Below, in pieces: positions 9,502-19,360 of a stretch of DNA of 64,000 nt (its first letter is position 1; the number at the start of each line of letters is the position of its first letter). Made by a program: the position numbers and the translations under genes. The stretch is from positions 1-64,000 of the forward strand of contig CACMTN010000003.1 of assembly GCA_902616615.1 (NCBI GenBank), read 5' to 3'. The notes under the pieces are model-generated. The model was not told where the DNA came from. It worked only from the letters and a program-made list of their open reading frames with translations, and did not search any database. Origin of the DNA: an uncultured SAR116 cluster alpha proteobacterium (GTDB lineage Bacteria > Pseudomonadota > Alphaproteobacteria > Puniceispirillales > Marisalimonadaceae).

Positions 9502-10070
9502 TGGAAAATTATCCTTTTTCTGAAAATTCTATAAATAGTTCTATTGCTTTTAGATCATTAGTAAATGCAACATCATATCCAGGTAGAACTTTTCAGATAA
9601 ATAAACTTAACAAACCAAGTGTATTGTCAAATGCAGCAGCGACAATATTAATTACGTTATGTGATAATGAGAGTAATGTTTACCTCTCAAAAGAATATAA
9701 TACAGATGAAGTAAGGGATTGGTTAATTTTTAACACTGGTGCCATTATTAGTAACAAAAAGAATGCTGATTTTGTAATTGGTACATGGAAATCTTTATTG
9801 CCATTAAATGATTTCAAAATAGGAGTTCCTGAGTATCCAGAAAGATCTGCAACTTTAATAATTGAAGAAACAAAATATAAAAAAGTAAAATGCAACATTG
9901 ATGGTCCAGGCATAAAAAATAAATTAAATATTGATTTACCTAATCCTGAATTATTTATCGAAAATAATAATCTTTATCCTTTAGGTTTAGATTTCTATTT
10001 CACAAATGACTTAGAAATTTTATCTATTCCTCGTTCAACAAAAATTAATATCATAAAATCGGAGCTTTAG
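9501..10070 (+). CDS. phnH: C-P lyase subunit PhnH
   Basis: PhnH-like (FRSLVNATSYPG); tight operon position. Confidence 0.92.
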   Translation: MENYPFSENSINSSIAFRSLVNATSYPGRTFQINKLNKPSVLSNAAATILITLCDNESNVYLSKEYNTDEVRDWLIFNTGAIISNKKNADFVIGTWKSLLPLNDFKIGVPEYPERSATLIIEETKYKKVKCNIDGPGIKNKLNIDLPNPELFIENNNLYPLGLDFYFTNDLEILSIPRSTKINIIKSEL

Positions 10071-11147
10071 ATGTATGTAGCTGTTAAAGGTGGGGAAGTA
10101 GCAATTGATAACGCTCATTCTTGGATGTCAGAAATAAGAAGAGGTGATACATCCATTCCAAATATTTCCCTTGATCAAATATCAGAACAACTCACACTTG
10201 GTGTTGATAGAGTAATGTCTGAAGGTTCTCTATATGATAAAGACCTTGCTGCATTAGCAATAAAACAGTCTAGAGGTGATTTGATAGAAGCTATATTTTT
10301 GTTAAGAGCTTACAGAACAACTCTTACAAGATTTAGTTACAGCAAACCAGTTAATACAGCAAATATGACATGCCTAAGAAGGATTTCAGCAACTTTTAAA
10401 GATATACCAGGTGGACAAAAATTAGGTCCTACTTTTGATTACACGCATAGGCTTTTGGACTTTAAATTACTAGCTGAAAATGAAGCACCTATTAGTCCAA
10501 AAAAAAAATATAATGACAACAAAATGCCTCACGTTTTAAGTTTTTTAAATCAAGAAGATTTAATGCAAAACGAAAAAGATAACAATCTTGATCCTATCGA
10601 TATAACTCGAGAACCAATTAGCTATCCAACATCTCGTTCGGCAAGGTTACAAGCATTATCAAGAGGAGATGAGGGTTTTTTACTTGGTCTCGCATATTCT
10701 ACTCAAAGAGGATATGCAAGAAATCATGCATTTGTAGGGGAACTAAGAATTGGCATAGTTGACATTGAGCTTTATATTCCAGAATTAGGTTTTGAAATTA
10801 ATGTTGCTGAGATCATTTTAACTGAATGTGAAACGGTAAATCAATTTCAAGGATCCAAAATTGAACCTCCACAATTTACAAGAGGTTATGGTTTAGTATT
10901 CGGACAGACTGAAAGAAAAGCTTTAGCAATGGCTTTGATCGATAGAGCTTTAAGATGGAAAGAATTAGGTGAAGATTATTCTGGCGCACCAGCACAAGAC
11001 GAAGAATTTGTTATTTCACATTGCGACAACATTCAAGCGACTGGTTTTTTAGAGCACATAAAACTACCACATTATGTTGATTTTCAATCTGAACTAGAGC
11101 TCATTAGAAAAATTAGAGCTGACGCCAAAGTTAATATGAAAAGGTAA
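10071..11147 (+). CDS. phnI: C-P lyase subunit PhnI
   Basis: PhnI-like start MYVAVKGGEVAIDNAHSWMSEIRRG; operon position. Confidence 0.96.
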   Translation: MYVAVKGGEVAIDNAHSWMSEIRRGDTSIPNISLDQISEQLTLGVDRVMSEGSLYDKDLAALAIKQSRGDLIEAIFLLRAYRTTLTRFSYSKPVNTANMTCLRRISATFKDIPGGQKLGPTFDYTHRLLDFKLLAENEAPISPKKKYNDNKMPHVLSFLNQEDLMQNEKDNNLDPIDITREPISYPTSRSARLQALSRGDEGFLLGLAYSTQRGYARNHAFVGELRIGIVDIELYIPELGFEINVAEIILTECETVNQFQGSKIEPPQFTRGYGLVFGQTERKALAMALIDRALRWKELGEDYSGAPAQDEEFVISHCDNIQATGFLEHIKLPHYVDFQSELELIRKIRADAKVNMKR

Positions 11148-11151
11148 TAAA

Positions 11152-12030
11152 ATGAATGAAATGAGTAAAAATGAAAATTTAGATATTCAAATTTATAATT
11201 TTGCTTATTTAGATGAAAATACAAAAAGAATGATAAGACGAGCTCTTCTGAAAGCATTATGTATACCCGGCTATCAAGTACCTTTTTCCTCAAGAGAAAT
11301 GCCAATGCCATATGGTTGGGGTACTGGTGGAATTCAGGTAACATCTGCTTGTTTAATACCCAAAGATATTTTAAAGGTAATAGATCAAGGCGCCGACGAT
11401 ACTACAAATGCAGTATCAATAAGAAAATTTTTTCAAAAAACTGCAAATGTAGCTGTAACTGAAAAAACTTCAGATGCATCTCTTATACAAACTAGACACA
11501 GAATTCCTGAAACAAAATTAAAAGAAAAACAAATATTAGTATATCAAGTACCAATTCCAGAACCTCTTAGATTCTTAGAACCAAGAGAGACAGAAACTAG
11601 AAAAATGCATGCTCTTTCTGAATATGGATTAATGTATGTAAAACTTTATGAAGATATTGCAAAACATGGTCATATTGAGACAGCATATGCATATCCAGTA
11701 AAAACAAATGGAAATTATGTTACTGACCCTTCTCCTATTCCAAAATTTGATAATCCCAAAATGAATAATAGTCCAGCTATTCAACTTTTTGGCGCTGGAA
11801 GAGAACAACGAATTTATGCTATTCCACCTTATACAAATGTTAAAAGTCTTGATTTTGAAGACTATCCTTTTGAAGCTATGAAAGCTAATTTCAAATGTTC
11901 AATATGTGGATCCAGTGATAGTTATTTAGATGAAATTATTGTTTCAGATGATGGTAAACGATCATACATATGTTCAGACACAGACTATTGCAAAGAACAA
12001 ACCAAATTAAATTCAAAAAAAGAAGATTAA
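11152..12030 (+). CDS. phnJ: Radical-SAM C-P lyase PhnJ
   Basis: C-terminal CX2CX21CX5C (CSICGSSDSYLDEIIVSDDGKRSYICSDTDYC), matching the spacing expected of PhnJ. Confidence 0.97.
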   Translation: MNEMSKNENLDIQIYNFAYLDENTKRMIRRALLKALCIPGYQVPFSSREMPMPYGWGTGGIQVTSACLIPKDILKVIDQGADDTTNAVSIRKFFQKTANVAVTEKTSDASLIQTRHRIPETKLKEKQILVYQVPIPEPLRFLEPRETETRKMHALSEYGLMYVKLYEDIAKHGHIETAYAYPVKTNGNYVTDPSPIPKFDNPKMNNSPAIQLFGAGREQRIYAIPPYTNVKSLDFEDYPFEAMKANFKCSICGSSDSYLDEIIVSDDGKRSYICSDTDYCKEQTKLNSKKED

Positions 12031-12032
12031 TT

Positions 12033-12809
12033 ATGAAGCAAAATTTCTTATTTCAAGCCTCTAATATTTCTAAATACTATGGCCAAAATATAGGTTGCAA
12101 AAATGTATCTTTAGATATTAATCCTGGAGAGGTCCTTGGAATTGTTGGCGAGTCAGGTTCTGGGAAGTCTACATTATTAAACTGTATTTATGGAAATTTA
12201 GAAGTTGATGAAGGAGATATTTTCTTAAACGACAAATCAAAAACAATCCTCAATTTTACAAAAATTTCGGAACCAAAACTTCGTTTAATTCAAAGATCTG
12301 ATCTAGCATTTGTGCATCAAAATCCTCGTGATGGTCTTAGAATGAATATAAGTGCAGGAGGAAATATTGGTGAAAGATTAATGGCAATTGGTCATAGAAA
12401 TTATGGTGAAATTAGAGAAATTGCTGCAAATTGGCTAGAAAAAGTTGAAATTGATGTTAGCAGAATTGATGATAAGCCAAGTACTTTTTCTGGAGGAATG
12501 CAACAAAGACTTCAAATTGCAAGAAATCTTGTAACTAGACCAAGATTGATTTTTATGGATGAACCTACTGGAGGTTTGGATGTATCTGTACAAGCTAAAA
12601 TCTTGGATTTATTAAGAAACCTTGTAAGAGAACTTGGCATTGCTGCAGTAATAGTTACACACGATCTTGCAGTAGTTAGACTTTTAGCTGATCGTATAAT
12701 TGTAATGCAAAATGGAAATGTAATAGAAGCTGGTTTGTGTGATCAGGTTTTAGATGATCCACAGCATAAATATTCGCAATTATTAGTTAGTTCAGTATTA
12801 CAGGTGTAA
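12033..12809 (+). CDS. phnK: C-P lyase ABC-type ATPase PhnK
   Basis: GESGSGKST, FSGGMQQRLQIARNLV, LIFMDEPTGGLD; ATG at 12033 preferred over the track start 11970, which overlaps phnJ. Confidence 0.95.
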   Translation: MKQNFLFQASNISKYYGQNIGCKNVSLDINPGEVLGIVGESGSGKSTLLNCIYGNLEVDEGDIFLNDKSKTILNFTKISEPKLRLIQRSDLAFVHQNPRDGLRMNISAGGNIGERLMAIGHRNYGEIREIAANWLEKVEIDVSRIDDKPSTFSGGMQQRLQIARNLVTRPRLIFMDEPTGGLDVSVQAKILDLLRNLVRELGIAAVIVTHDLAVVRLLADRIIVMQNGNVIEAGLCDQVLDDPQHKYSQLLVSSVLQV

Positions 12810-12810
12810 A

Positions 12811-13476
12811 ATGATACAAATTAAAAATTTAAACAAATCATTCCAACTTTATAATCAAAACGATACAAACATAAATGTATTTAAAAATATAAACTTCAGA
12901 GTTAATAAAGGTGAGGTTGTTGCACTTACTGGTAACTCTGGCACAGGTAAATCTACTTTATTAAAATTAATCTATGGAAGTTATGTGATAAGTAAAGGTG
13001 ATGTTCTTATTTCAGATATTAATATTAGAAAATCATCACCTAGAGATATTTTAAAACTAAGAAAGAATAAATTGGGGTATGTTAGTCAATTTTTGAGAGT
13101 TGTACCTAGAGTGCCAACAATAGATGTTGTAATAGAACCCTTGCTTGAGATTGGATGTGAAAAAAAAATTGCATTAAAAAAAGCTCAAGAAATATTAGAA
13201 AGACTTAATATTCCAAAAAATTTGTGGAACTTATCTCCCTTAACTTTCTCAGGAGGTGAACAACAAAGAGTAAATATTGCTAGGGGTTTTATTCATAATT
13301 ATCCGTATTTACTTTTAGATGAACCAACCGCAAGTCTGGACCAAAATAATAAAAATGTTGTATTAGATTTAATAGAAAAAGCTAAGCTAAATGGTTCAGC
13401 TATAATAGGAATATTTCATGATGAAACAGCTAGAAACAAAGTTGCTACAAGAGAAGTCAATTTAGAAAATTTATGA
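12811..13476 (+). CDS. phnL: C-P lyase ABC-type ATPase PhnL
   Basis: GNSGTGKST, FSGGEQQRVNIARGF, LLLDEPTASLD; follows phnK. Confidence 0.95.
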   Translation: MIQIKNLNKSFQLYNQNDTNINVFKNINFRVNKGEVVALTGNSGTGKSTLLKLIYGSYVISKGDVLISDINIRKSSPRDILKLRKNKLGYVSQFLRVVPRVPTIDVVIEPLLEIGCEKKIALKKAQEILERLNIPKNLWNLSPLTFSGGEQQRVNIARGFIHNYPYLLLDEPTASLDQNNKNVVLDLIEKAKLNGSAIIGIFHDETARNKVATREVNLENL

Positions 13477-13480
13477 ATTA

Positions 13481-14017
13481 ATGAAAAAAACTAATGGCAA
13501 TTTATTTGTGATTGTAGGAGCTTCTGGGGTAGGTAAAGATACTTTATTAAATGAAATAAAAGCTAGGCTGGAAAATTTTTACTTTGTAAAAAGGTATATT
13601 ACCAGAACCCTCGATAAAAATAATGAAGACCATATAGCTATATCAAATACTGATTTTCAAAATAAGGTTAAAGATGGTTTTTTTGCAATAAGCTGGCAAG
13701 CACATTCTTTATCATATGGTATTCCAAAAGATATTGAAGATGAATTGAAAAAAGGTGTTAATGTAATTTTTAATGGATCAAGACTCGCTTTGAAGCAAAT
13801 TAGGGAAAGTTATCCTGATGCAAAGATTATTTGCATTATTGCTTCCAAAAAAGCTATTGAAAGCCGTCTTATATCAAGAAATAGAGAAAGTAAGGATGAT
13901 ATTAAAAAAAGACTTAATAGAGAAGTTGGAAAATTACCTTCGGATACAATCTATGTTAAAAATGACATTGATTTAGAAACAGGCGTAAATAACTTAATTA
14001 ATGCTTTAAATTATTAA
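13481..14017 (+). CDS. phnN: Ribose 1,5-bisphosphate phosphokinase PhnN
   Basis: GMP-kinase-like P-loop VGASGVGKDTL; follows phnL. Confidence 0.93.
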   Translation: MKKTNGNLFVIVGASGVGKDTLLNEIKARLENFYFVKRYITRTLDKNNEDHIAISNTDFQNKVKDGFFAISWQAHSLSYGIPKDIEDELKKGVNVIFNGSRLALKQIRESYPDAKIICIIASKKAIESRLISRNRESKDDIKKRLNREVGKLPSDTIYVKNDIDLETGVNNLINALNY

Positions 14018-14705
14018 ATTTAAATCTTTTAATAAAATAAAATTTTTCATCACTCTTTTGTCCAAAAATACAAATATTATTAAAGTTTATCTTACTTAAA
14101 TTAACTTGTTTTAAAATGTTTTGAAGAGATTTAAACACGCCATCAATTTCCTCAATATTTAATTTACTGGTAAGAGTTAAGTGAAATTTGAATTCATTAA
14201 ATACGTAAGGATAACCCCACTTATAGAGCATTTTTTTTTGATTTGGGGTTAATTTTTCAGGATTTCTTTTTTTTAATTCATCTTCAGAAAGCTCATCTCT
14301 TAAATAATCTAATCCCTTTACAAATTTATTAGATACTTCATTTACTTTGAGATTATTAGTAGGAATTAATGCAATGAAATTACCTAATTTTTTAATAATT
14401 AGTCCGTCTAAATGAAAACTATGTATTTGTTTTGATATTTCACAAACTTTATTTTCAAGATCATTAAAGGTATACCCATCCTTTAATCTAAATGGAGCTT
14501 TTATTGTGCCATGAAATCCATATTGTTTTGGTGCAAGTACAAATCTAGAAAATTTCTGTAAATTGGGTGAACTTGAAAGATCTGACTTAGTAGTTTCTAA
14601 ACCTTTATAAGGATCCCATCCTAACCAACATTTACCAAACACATCTAGCTCTGAATTTTCTAAAGGTGCATAATATATTGCATATCTTTTATAATATTCT
14701 TCCAT
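13998..14705 (-). CDS. DUF1045 phosphonate-cluster protein, 2H phosphoesterase fold
   Basis: Two HxTx motifs (FHGTIKAPF; FHLTLTSK); overlaps phnN 3' end convergently by 20 bp. Confidence 0.85.
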   Translation of the reverse strand: MEEYYKRYAIYYAPLENSELDVFGKCWLGWDPYKGLETTKSDLSSSPNLQKFSRFVLAPKQYGFHGTIKAPFRLKDGYTFNDLENKVCEISKQIHSFHLDGLIIKKLGNFIALIPTNNLKVNEVSNKFVKGLDYLRDELSEDELKKRNPEKLTPNQKKMLYKWGYPYVFNEFKFHLTLTSKLNIEEIDGVFKSLQNILKQVNLSKINFNNICIFGQKSDEKFYFIKRFKFNNLKH

Positions 14706-14806
14706 GAGATTTACATATTATAGTTTTGTTTCAATTTAATTAATATATTTTAACTTTTAAAAAAACTGTAATATTAGAGTCATATGTATAGATATTTAAG
14801 GATTTC

Positions 14807-15952
14807 ATGTTGTCTGATGTCATTTTAAATAATGTTAATATTGTAACTGAAGACGAAGTCTTTTTGGGAAGTATTCAATTAAAAGATGGGTTTATTAAAA
14901 GGGTCAATAAAGGAAAAAGCTCTATACCTAGATCTATAGATTGCAATGAAGATTATTTAATTCCAGGTTTAGTTGAACTACACACAGATAATTTAGAAAG
15001 GCATCTCAAACCAAGACCTGGTGTAAATTGGCCTATAAATAATGCTCTTACAGCTCACGATGGAGAATTAGCATCTGCAGGTATTACAACTGTTTTCGAT
15101 GCTTTAAGAGTAGGATCTATTAACAGAGATGGTGTGCATAGATATGACAAATATGCAAGAGAAACAGCCACCTCTATCAATAACTTATCAAAAGACAAAT
15201 CTTTTAAGATTGATCATTTTATTCATCTAAGAGCTGAAATATGTTCAGAAAATTTAATTCAGGAGTTAAAAGAATTCAACGATCAGGATAAGGTAAAAAT
15301 AGTTAGTCTTATGGATCACACACCAGGCCAAAGACAGTTTCGTGATGTTTCACAGTTCAAAGTTTATTTATCAGGGAAATTTGGTCTTTCGGAATCACAA
15401 ATTCAACAACACTTTTCATACTTAAAAGATCTTCAAAAAATGTTTGGTAAAAAACATAAAATTGAAACAATAAAATTTAGTAAAAGATTAAATGCAGTAT
15501 TGGCTAGTCACGATGATACTACAATTTCTGATGTGGAAGAGAGTTGTTCACAAGGTATAAATTTAGCTGAGTTTCCAACCACTCTTGAAGCAGCAACAAA
15601 GTGTAAAAGCAGTAACATAAAAATAATAATGGGAGCACCAAATTTAGTAAGAGGAGGATCTCATTCAGGTAATGTTTCAGCTCAATCACTTATTGATAAA
15701 GACCTTTTAGATATTTTAAGTTCTGATTACGTGCCTTCATCATTGATGATGGCAGCGATAATGTGGGGCATAAAATCTAATAATTTACCCAAAAGTATCG
15801 CTACAGTAACTTCTAACCCCTGTAAAGTTACAGGCTTAAATGATAGAGGAATGATTAAAGAAGGTTTAAAAGCAGATTTGGTAAGATTAAGTATTAAAAA
15901 GGATCTACCAATCATTAGAAAAGTATGGGCAAGTGGTCGAGAAGTTGCTTAA
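14807..15952 (+). CDS. phnM: Alpha-D-ribose 1-methylphosphonate 5-triphosphate diphosphatase (canonical PhnM)
   Basis: ELHTDNLERHLKPRPGVNWP, ASHDDTT, GAPNLVRGGSHSGNVS. Confidence 0.95.
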   Translation: MLSDVILNNVNIVTEDEVFLGSIQLKDGFIKRVNKGKSSIPRSIDCNEDYLIPGLVELHTDNLERHLKPRPGVNWPINNALTAHDGELASAGITTVFDALRVGSINRDGVHRYDKYARETATSINNLSKDKSFKIDHFIHLRAEICSENLIQELKEFNDQDKVKIVSLMDHTPGQRQFRDVSQFKVYLSGKFGLSESQIQQHFSYLKDLQKMFGKKHKIETIKFSKRLNAVLASHDDTTISDVEESCSQGINLAEFPTTLEAATKCKSSNIKIIMGAPNLVRGGSHSGNVSAQSLIDKDLLDILSSDYVPSSLMMAAIMWGIKSNNLPKSIATVTSNPCKVTGLNDRGMIKEGLKADLVRLSIKKDLPIIRKVWASGREVA

Positions 15953-15959
15953 ATAAAAG

Positions 15960-17012
15960 ATGTATCCAAAACATAAAAAATTAAATCTATCATTTTTAGA
16001 TAAATACCTAACTCTATGGATATTTCTTGCAATGATTATAGGTATAGTTATTGGTAATGTTTTTCTTAATATGCCCAAATTTCTTGATTCAATAACTTTC
16101 AGTAATACAAATATTCCTATTGCAATAGGGCTTATTCTAATGATGTATCCACCTTTAGCAAAAGTTAAATATGAAAAAATAATTGAAGTTTTTAAAGATA
16201 AGAAAGTCTTAGCTTTGTCTTTATTTCAAAATTGGATAGTAGGCCCTGCATTAATGTTTTTTTTAGCTATTACTTTTCTTTCTGATAAACCTGAATACAT
16301 GACTGGCGTTATATTAATTGGTTTAGCTAGATGCATAGCAATGGTTCTTGTTTGGAATGAGTTGGCTAGAGGAAGTTCAGAATATGTAGCAGGATTGGTT
16401 GCATTTAATTCAATTTTTCAAATTATCTTCTTTGCACCTTATGCATGGTTTTTTTTAAAAATTTTGCCTGAATTTTTTGGATATGACGGTCAAATTATTG
16501 ATATTTCAATATTTTACATTGCTAAAATAGTTCTAGTTTATCTTGGTATTCCATTTTTAGCAGGTTTTGTGACAAGATCATTATTAGTTAAAAGATATGG
16601 TGAAGAATGGTACGAGAACAAGTTTCTTCCTAGAATAAGTCCTATAACTTTAATTGCGCTGTTATTTACAATAATTGTTATGTTTACTCTAAAAGGAAAT
16701 GAACTTTTAAAACTACCTTTAGATGTTTTAACAATATCAATTCCTTTAGTCATATATTTTCTAATCATGTTTTTTATTAGTTTTGGTATCAGCAGGTTTT
16801 CTAATATTAATTATCCAAAGGCTACTTCTTTATCATTCACTGCAGCTTCAAATAATTTTGAATTAGCTATTGCAGTTTCAATTGCCACTTTTGGCCTTGC
16901 ATCAAAAGAGGCTTTCGCAACTGTTATTGGTCCTCTTGTTGAAGTACCTATACTAATATTACTAGTTTCCGTTGCTTTGAAATTTAAAGAAAAATTTTTT
17001 AAGTATACTTAA
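15960..17012 (+). CDS. ACR3-family arsenite efflux permease
   Basis: ACR3-like [55 protein letters not shown]; starts 8 nt after phnM. Confidence 0.88.
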   Translation: MYPKHKKLNLSFLDKYLTLWIFLAMIIGIVIGNVFLNMPKFLDSITFSNTNIPIAIGLILMMYPPLAKVKYEKIIEVFKDKKVLALSLFQNWIVGPALMFFLAITFLSDKPEYMTGVILIGLARCIAMVLVWNELARGSSEYVAGLVAFNSIFQIIFFAPYAWFFLKILPEFFGYDGQIIDISIFYIAKIVLVYLGIPFLAGFVTRSLLVKRYGEEWYENKFLPRISPITLIALLFTIIVMFTLKGNELLKLPLDVLTISIPLVIYFLIMFFISFGISRFSNINYPKATSLSFTAASNNFELAIAVSIATFGLASKEAFATVIGPLVEVPILILLVSVALKFKEKFFKYT

Positions 17013-17042
17013 AATTACCAACTATACTACAGCGTAATAAGA

Positions 17043-17900
17043 GTGAATGATATGAAGCAAAAAATTATTAACATAGAGCAATCTGAGTACTGGAACGAAA
17101 AATCTGGCCCAAAGTGGGTAAAATTTGATGATGCCATGAATGAAAGATTTTCTATTCTAACTAAAAAACTTTTTTTAAAAGCTAATATTAAAAAATCTGA
17201 TCATGTTTTAGATATTGGTTGTGGAGGTGGAGAAACAACTTATCAAACATCTAAATTATTAGATAATACTGGTCATGTTGTTGGAGCTGATATATCTAAT
17301 ACTCTGTTAGAACATGCAAAGAGTAAATTTTCAAATATTAATAAAATCGAATTTATAAACTGTGATGTACAAAATTATAAATTTAAAAAAAATTATTTTA
17401 ATAAAGTTATATCAAGGTTTGGCGTAATGTTCTTTGAAAATCCATTTGATGCTTTTCAAAATATACATTCATCAATGAAAACAAACGGTTCTCTACATTT
17501 TGTTTGTTGGACAGATTTGATGAAAAACGAATTCTTCATTGAAGGTATGGAAATTATAACAAAATATACTCAAGAAGATCTTCCAGAAATAACAAAAAAA
17601 CCTGGTCCATTTGCATTTAATGATGGAGAATATATAAAAGAAATTCTTGAATTCTCTGGGTTTAAAAATATTAATGTTGATAAAGTTTATACTTCAATTT
17701 CAACTAAAGATAGTGTAACAAACAACGCAAAAATTCTTATGGGAATTGGACCAAGAGCAAAAATATTATCAGAAAAGAATTTATCTAGTGATAAATTATT
17801 AATCATTAAGAATGAAATGATTGAATTATGCAAAAAAAGAAGAGTTAATGATGAAACAAATTATAAAGCATGTATTAATTATGTTTCGGCAATTAAATGA
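17043..17900 (+). CDS. Class I SAM-dependent methyltransferase
   Basis: Motif I VLDIGCGGGETT, ADIS, downstream Rossmann motifs; follows ACR3 gene by ~30 nt. Confidence 0.85.
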   Translation: MNDMKQKIINIEQSEYWNEKSGPKWVKFDDAMNERFSILTKKLFLKANIKKSDHVLDIGCGGGETTYQTSKLLDNTGHVVGADISNTLLEHAKSKFSNINKIEFINCDVQNYKFKKNYFNKVISRFGVMFFENPFDAFQNIHSSMKTNGSLHFVCWTDLMKNEFFIEGMEIITKYTQEDLPEITKKPGPFAFNDGEYIKEILEFSGFKNINVDKVYTSISTKDSVTNNAKILMGIGPRAKILSEKNLSSDKLLIIKNEMIELCKKRRVNDETNYKACINYVSAIK

Positions 17901-19358
17901 TTATATAATCTCATAATTTAAATTACAGGCATTAGCAAAATTTTTAAATCTTCGTTCATTTTCTTTATCCATGAGAGCTTTGGCTTCAGGTTTTATTTTA
18001 CAAGTTAATTTATTTTTCTTAATCTTAAATTTAATTTTATCCAAATTTTTTGGTAATCCTGCGCTAAAATTATATAAAAATCTTAATCCTAAACCTATAG
18101 CATAAGATGAAATTTTTTGCTTTTCTGAAAGTAAATTGATTATTCTTTTATCAATTTGTTGTTTATCTTTAGTACCAACATATCTGTGATAAACAACTTT
18201 GGCCATCCATACCCTCTCAATATGAGTTAAATCTCTTATTGGTAGTGATAAGATTTTGTTTGCGGCAATATTACCTCTCATATCTGGCTGTTCGTCCCAA
18301 GAAATATCTGAAAGATTAGTACTAATTTTAAATACCCTTTCAAGATCTTTATCTGCAATTTTTTGAAAAATAGGACTGAATATTTTTTTTATTTTAGTTT
18401 GCATACCATTAAATCTTTGGTTTTTTGCAAGTACATTATAGTAAGCAACTTTATCTGGATTGATCCTATTTTCTTTATTTAATTCTGCTATCAATCCATC
18501 TCTTATACTTGTTCCACTAATCATAATATTTTTTACATTTGATGATAAAATCAGGTGAGTTATTATCTTTGCTGCAGTTGAAATAGTATCTGTTCTACCA
18601 GGAGGTATACCTAATACTTCTTTGTTTTCATCTGACATTTGATCCAAAAGGATTATCCCTCTTTCGATATCGAATTTTAATCCATGCAATAATGAGAGTG
18701 GATAATTATAATTCTTTATATAGGCAGATCCTAGAGCCCTAAAACTTCCACCTGTTCCAAACAATGTAAGACCTTTAGATTTATTCAGCCATTCAACTTT
18801 ATTAATTTCTTTTCTGATTTCTTCACTAGTAATCTGAGATAAGTGTCCAATATCAATACTCGTTGATTTTATCTTTTTTCCATCTTGAATAAGAATAAGT
18901 TCTAAACTTCCTCCTCCTAAATCTGCTATAAGCCCTTTATCAACTTTTATGTTGCTAAGAACTCCTAAACAGGCATAGTCAGCTTCTTCTTTAGCAGACA
19001 AGATTTTAATATTATGATTAAGAAGTTTTTCTGCAGGACGTAAAAATTCTTTTGCATTTTTAGCTTTTCTAACAGCTGCAGTTGCTACAATTAATCGATG
19101 TTTTACAGACATTGTTTTTATTATATAAGCAAAACGCTTTATAGCTGACAAAGCTTTTGAAATTGATTGACTTGAAATATTTTTGCTCAATGATAAACCC
19201 TCACCGAGTTTACAATTTATTCTTTCATTAAATAATGGAAAAGGGTATTTACCATTTTGAGGATATATAACAAGTCTAATAGAATTAGAACCAATATCGA
19301 TTATTGCTAATTTACCTTTATTTATCTTCCTATAAAAACTTAAAGCTACTTCATTCAT
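17901..19358 (-). CDS. ppx: Exopolyphosphatase / Ppx-GppA family
   Basis: AIIDIGSNSIRLVIY, ADLGGGSLELI; operon with ppk. Confidence 0.93.
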   Translation of the reverse strand: MNEVALSFYRKINKGKLAIIDIGSNSIRLVIYPQNGKYPFPLFNERINCKLGEGLSLSKNISSQSISKALSAIKRFAYIIKTMSVKHRLIVATAAVRKAKNAKEFLRPAEKLLNHNIKILSAKEEADYACLGVLSNIKVDKGLIADLGGGSLELILIQDGKKIKSTSIDIGHLSQITSEEIRKEINKVEWLNKSKGLTLFGTGGSFRALGSAYIKNYNYPLSLLHGLKFDIERGIILLDQMSDENKEVLGIPPGRTDTISTAAKIITHLILSSNVKNIMISGTSIRDGLIAELNKENRINPDKVAYYNVLAKNQRFNGMQTKIKKIFSPIFQKIADKDLERVFKISTNLSDISWDEQPDMRGNIAANKILSLPIRDLTHIERVWMAKVVYHRYVGTKDKQQIDKRIINLLSEKQKISSYAIGLGLRFLYNFSAGLPKNLDKIKFKIKKNKLTCKIKPEAKALMDKENERRFKNFANACNLNYEII

Positions 19359-19360
19359 AC

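Noticed and set aside
11259-11462. 67-aa plus-strand ORF inside phnJ
   Set aside because: Out-of-frame within phnJ; no supporting evidence.
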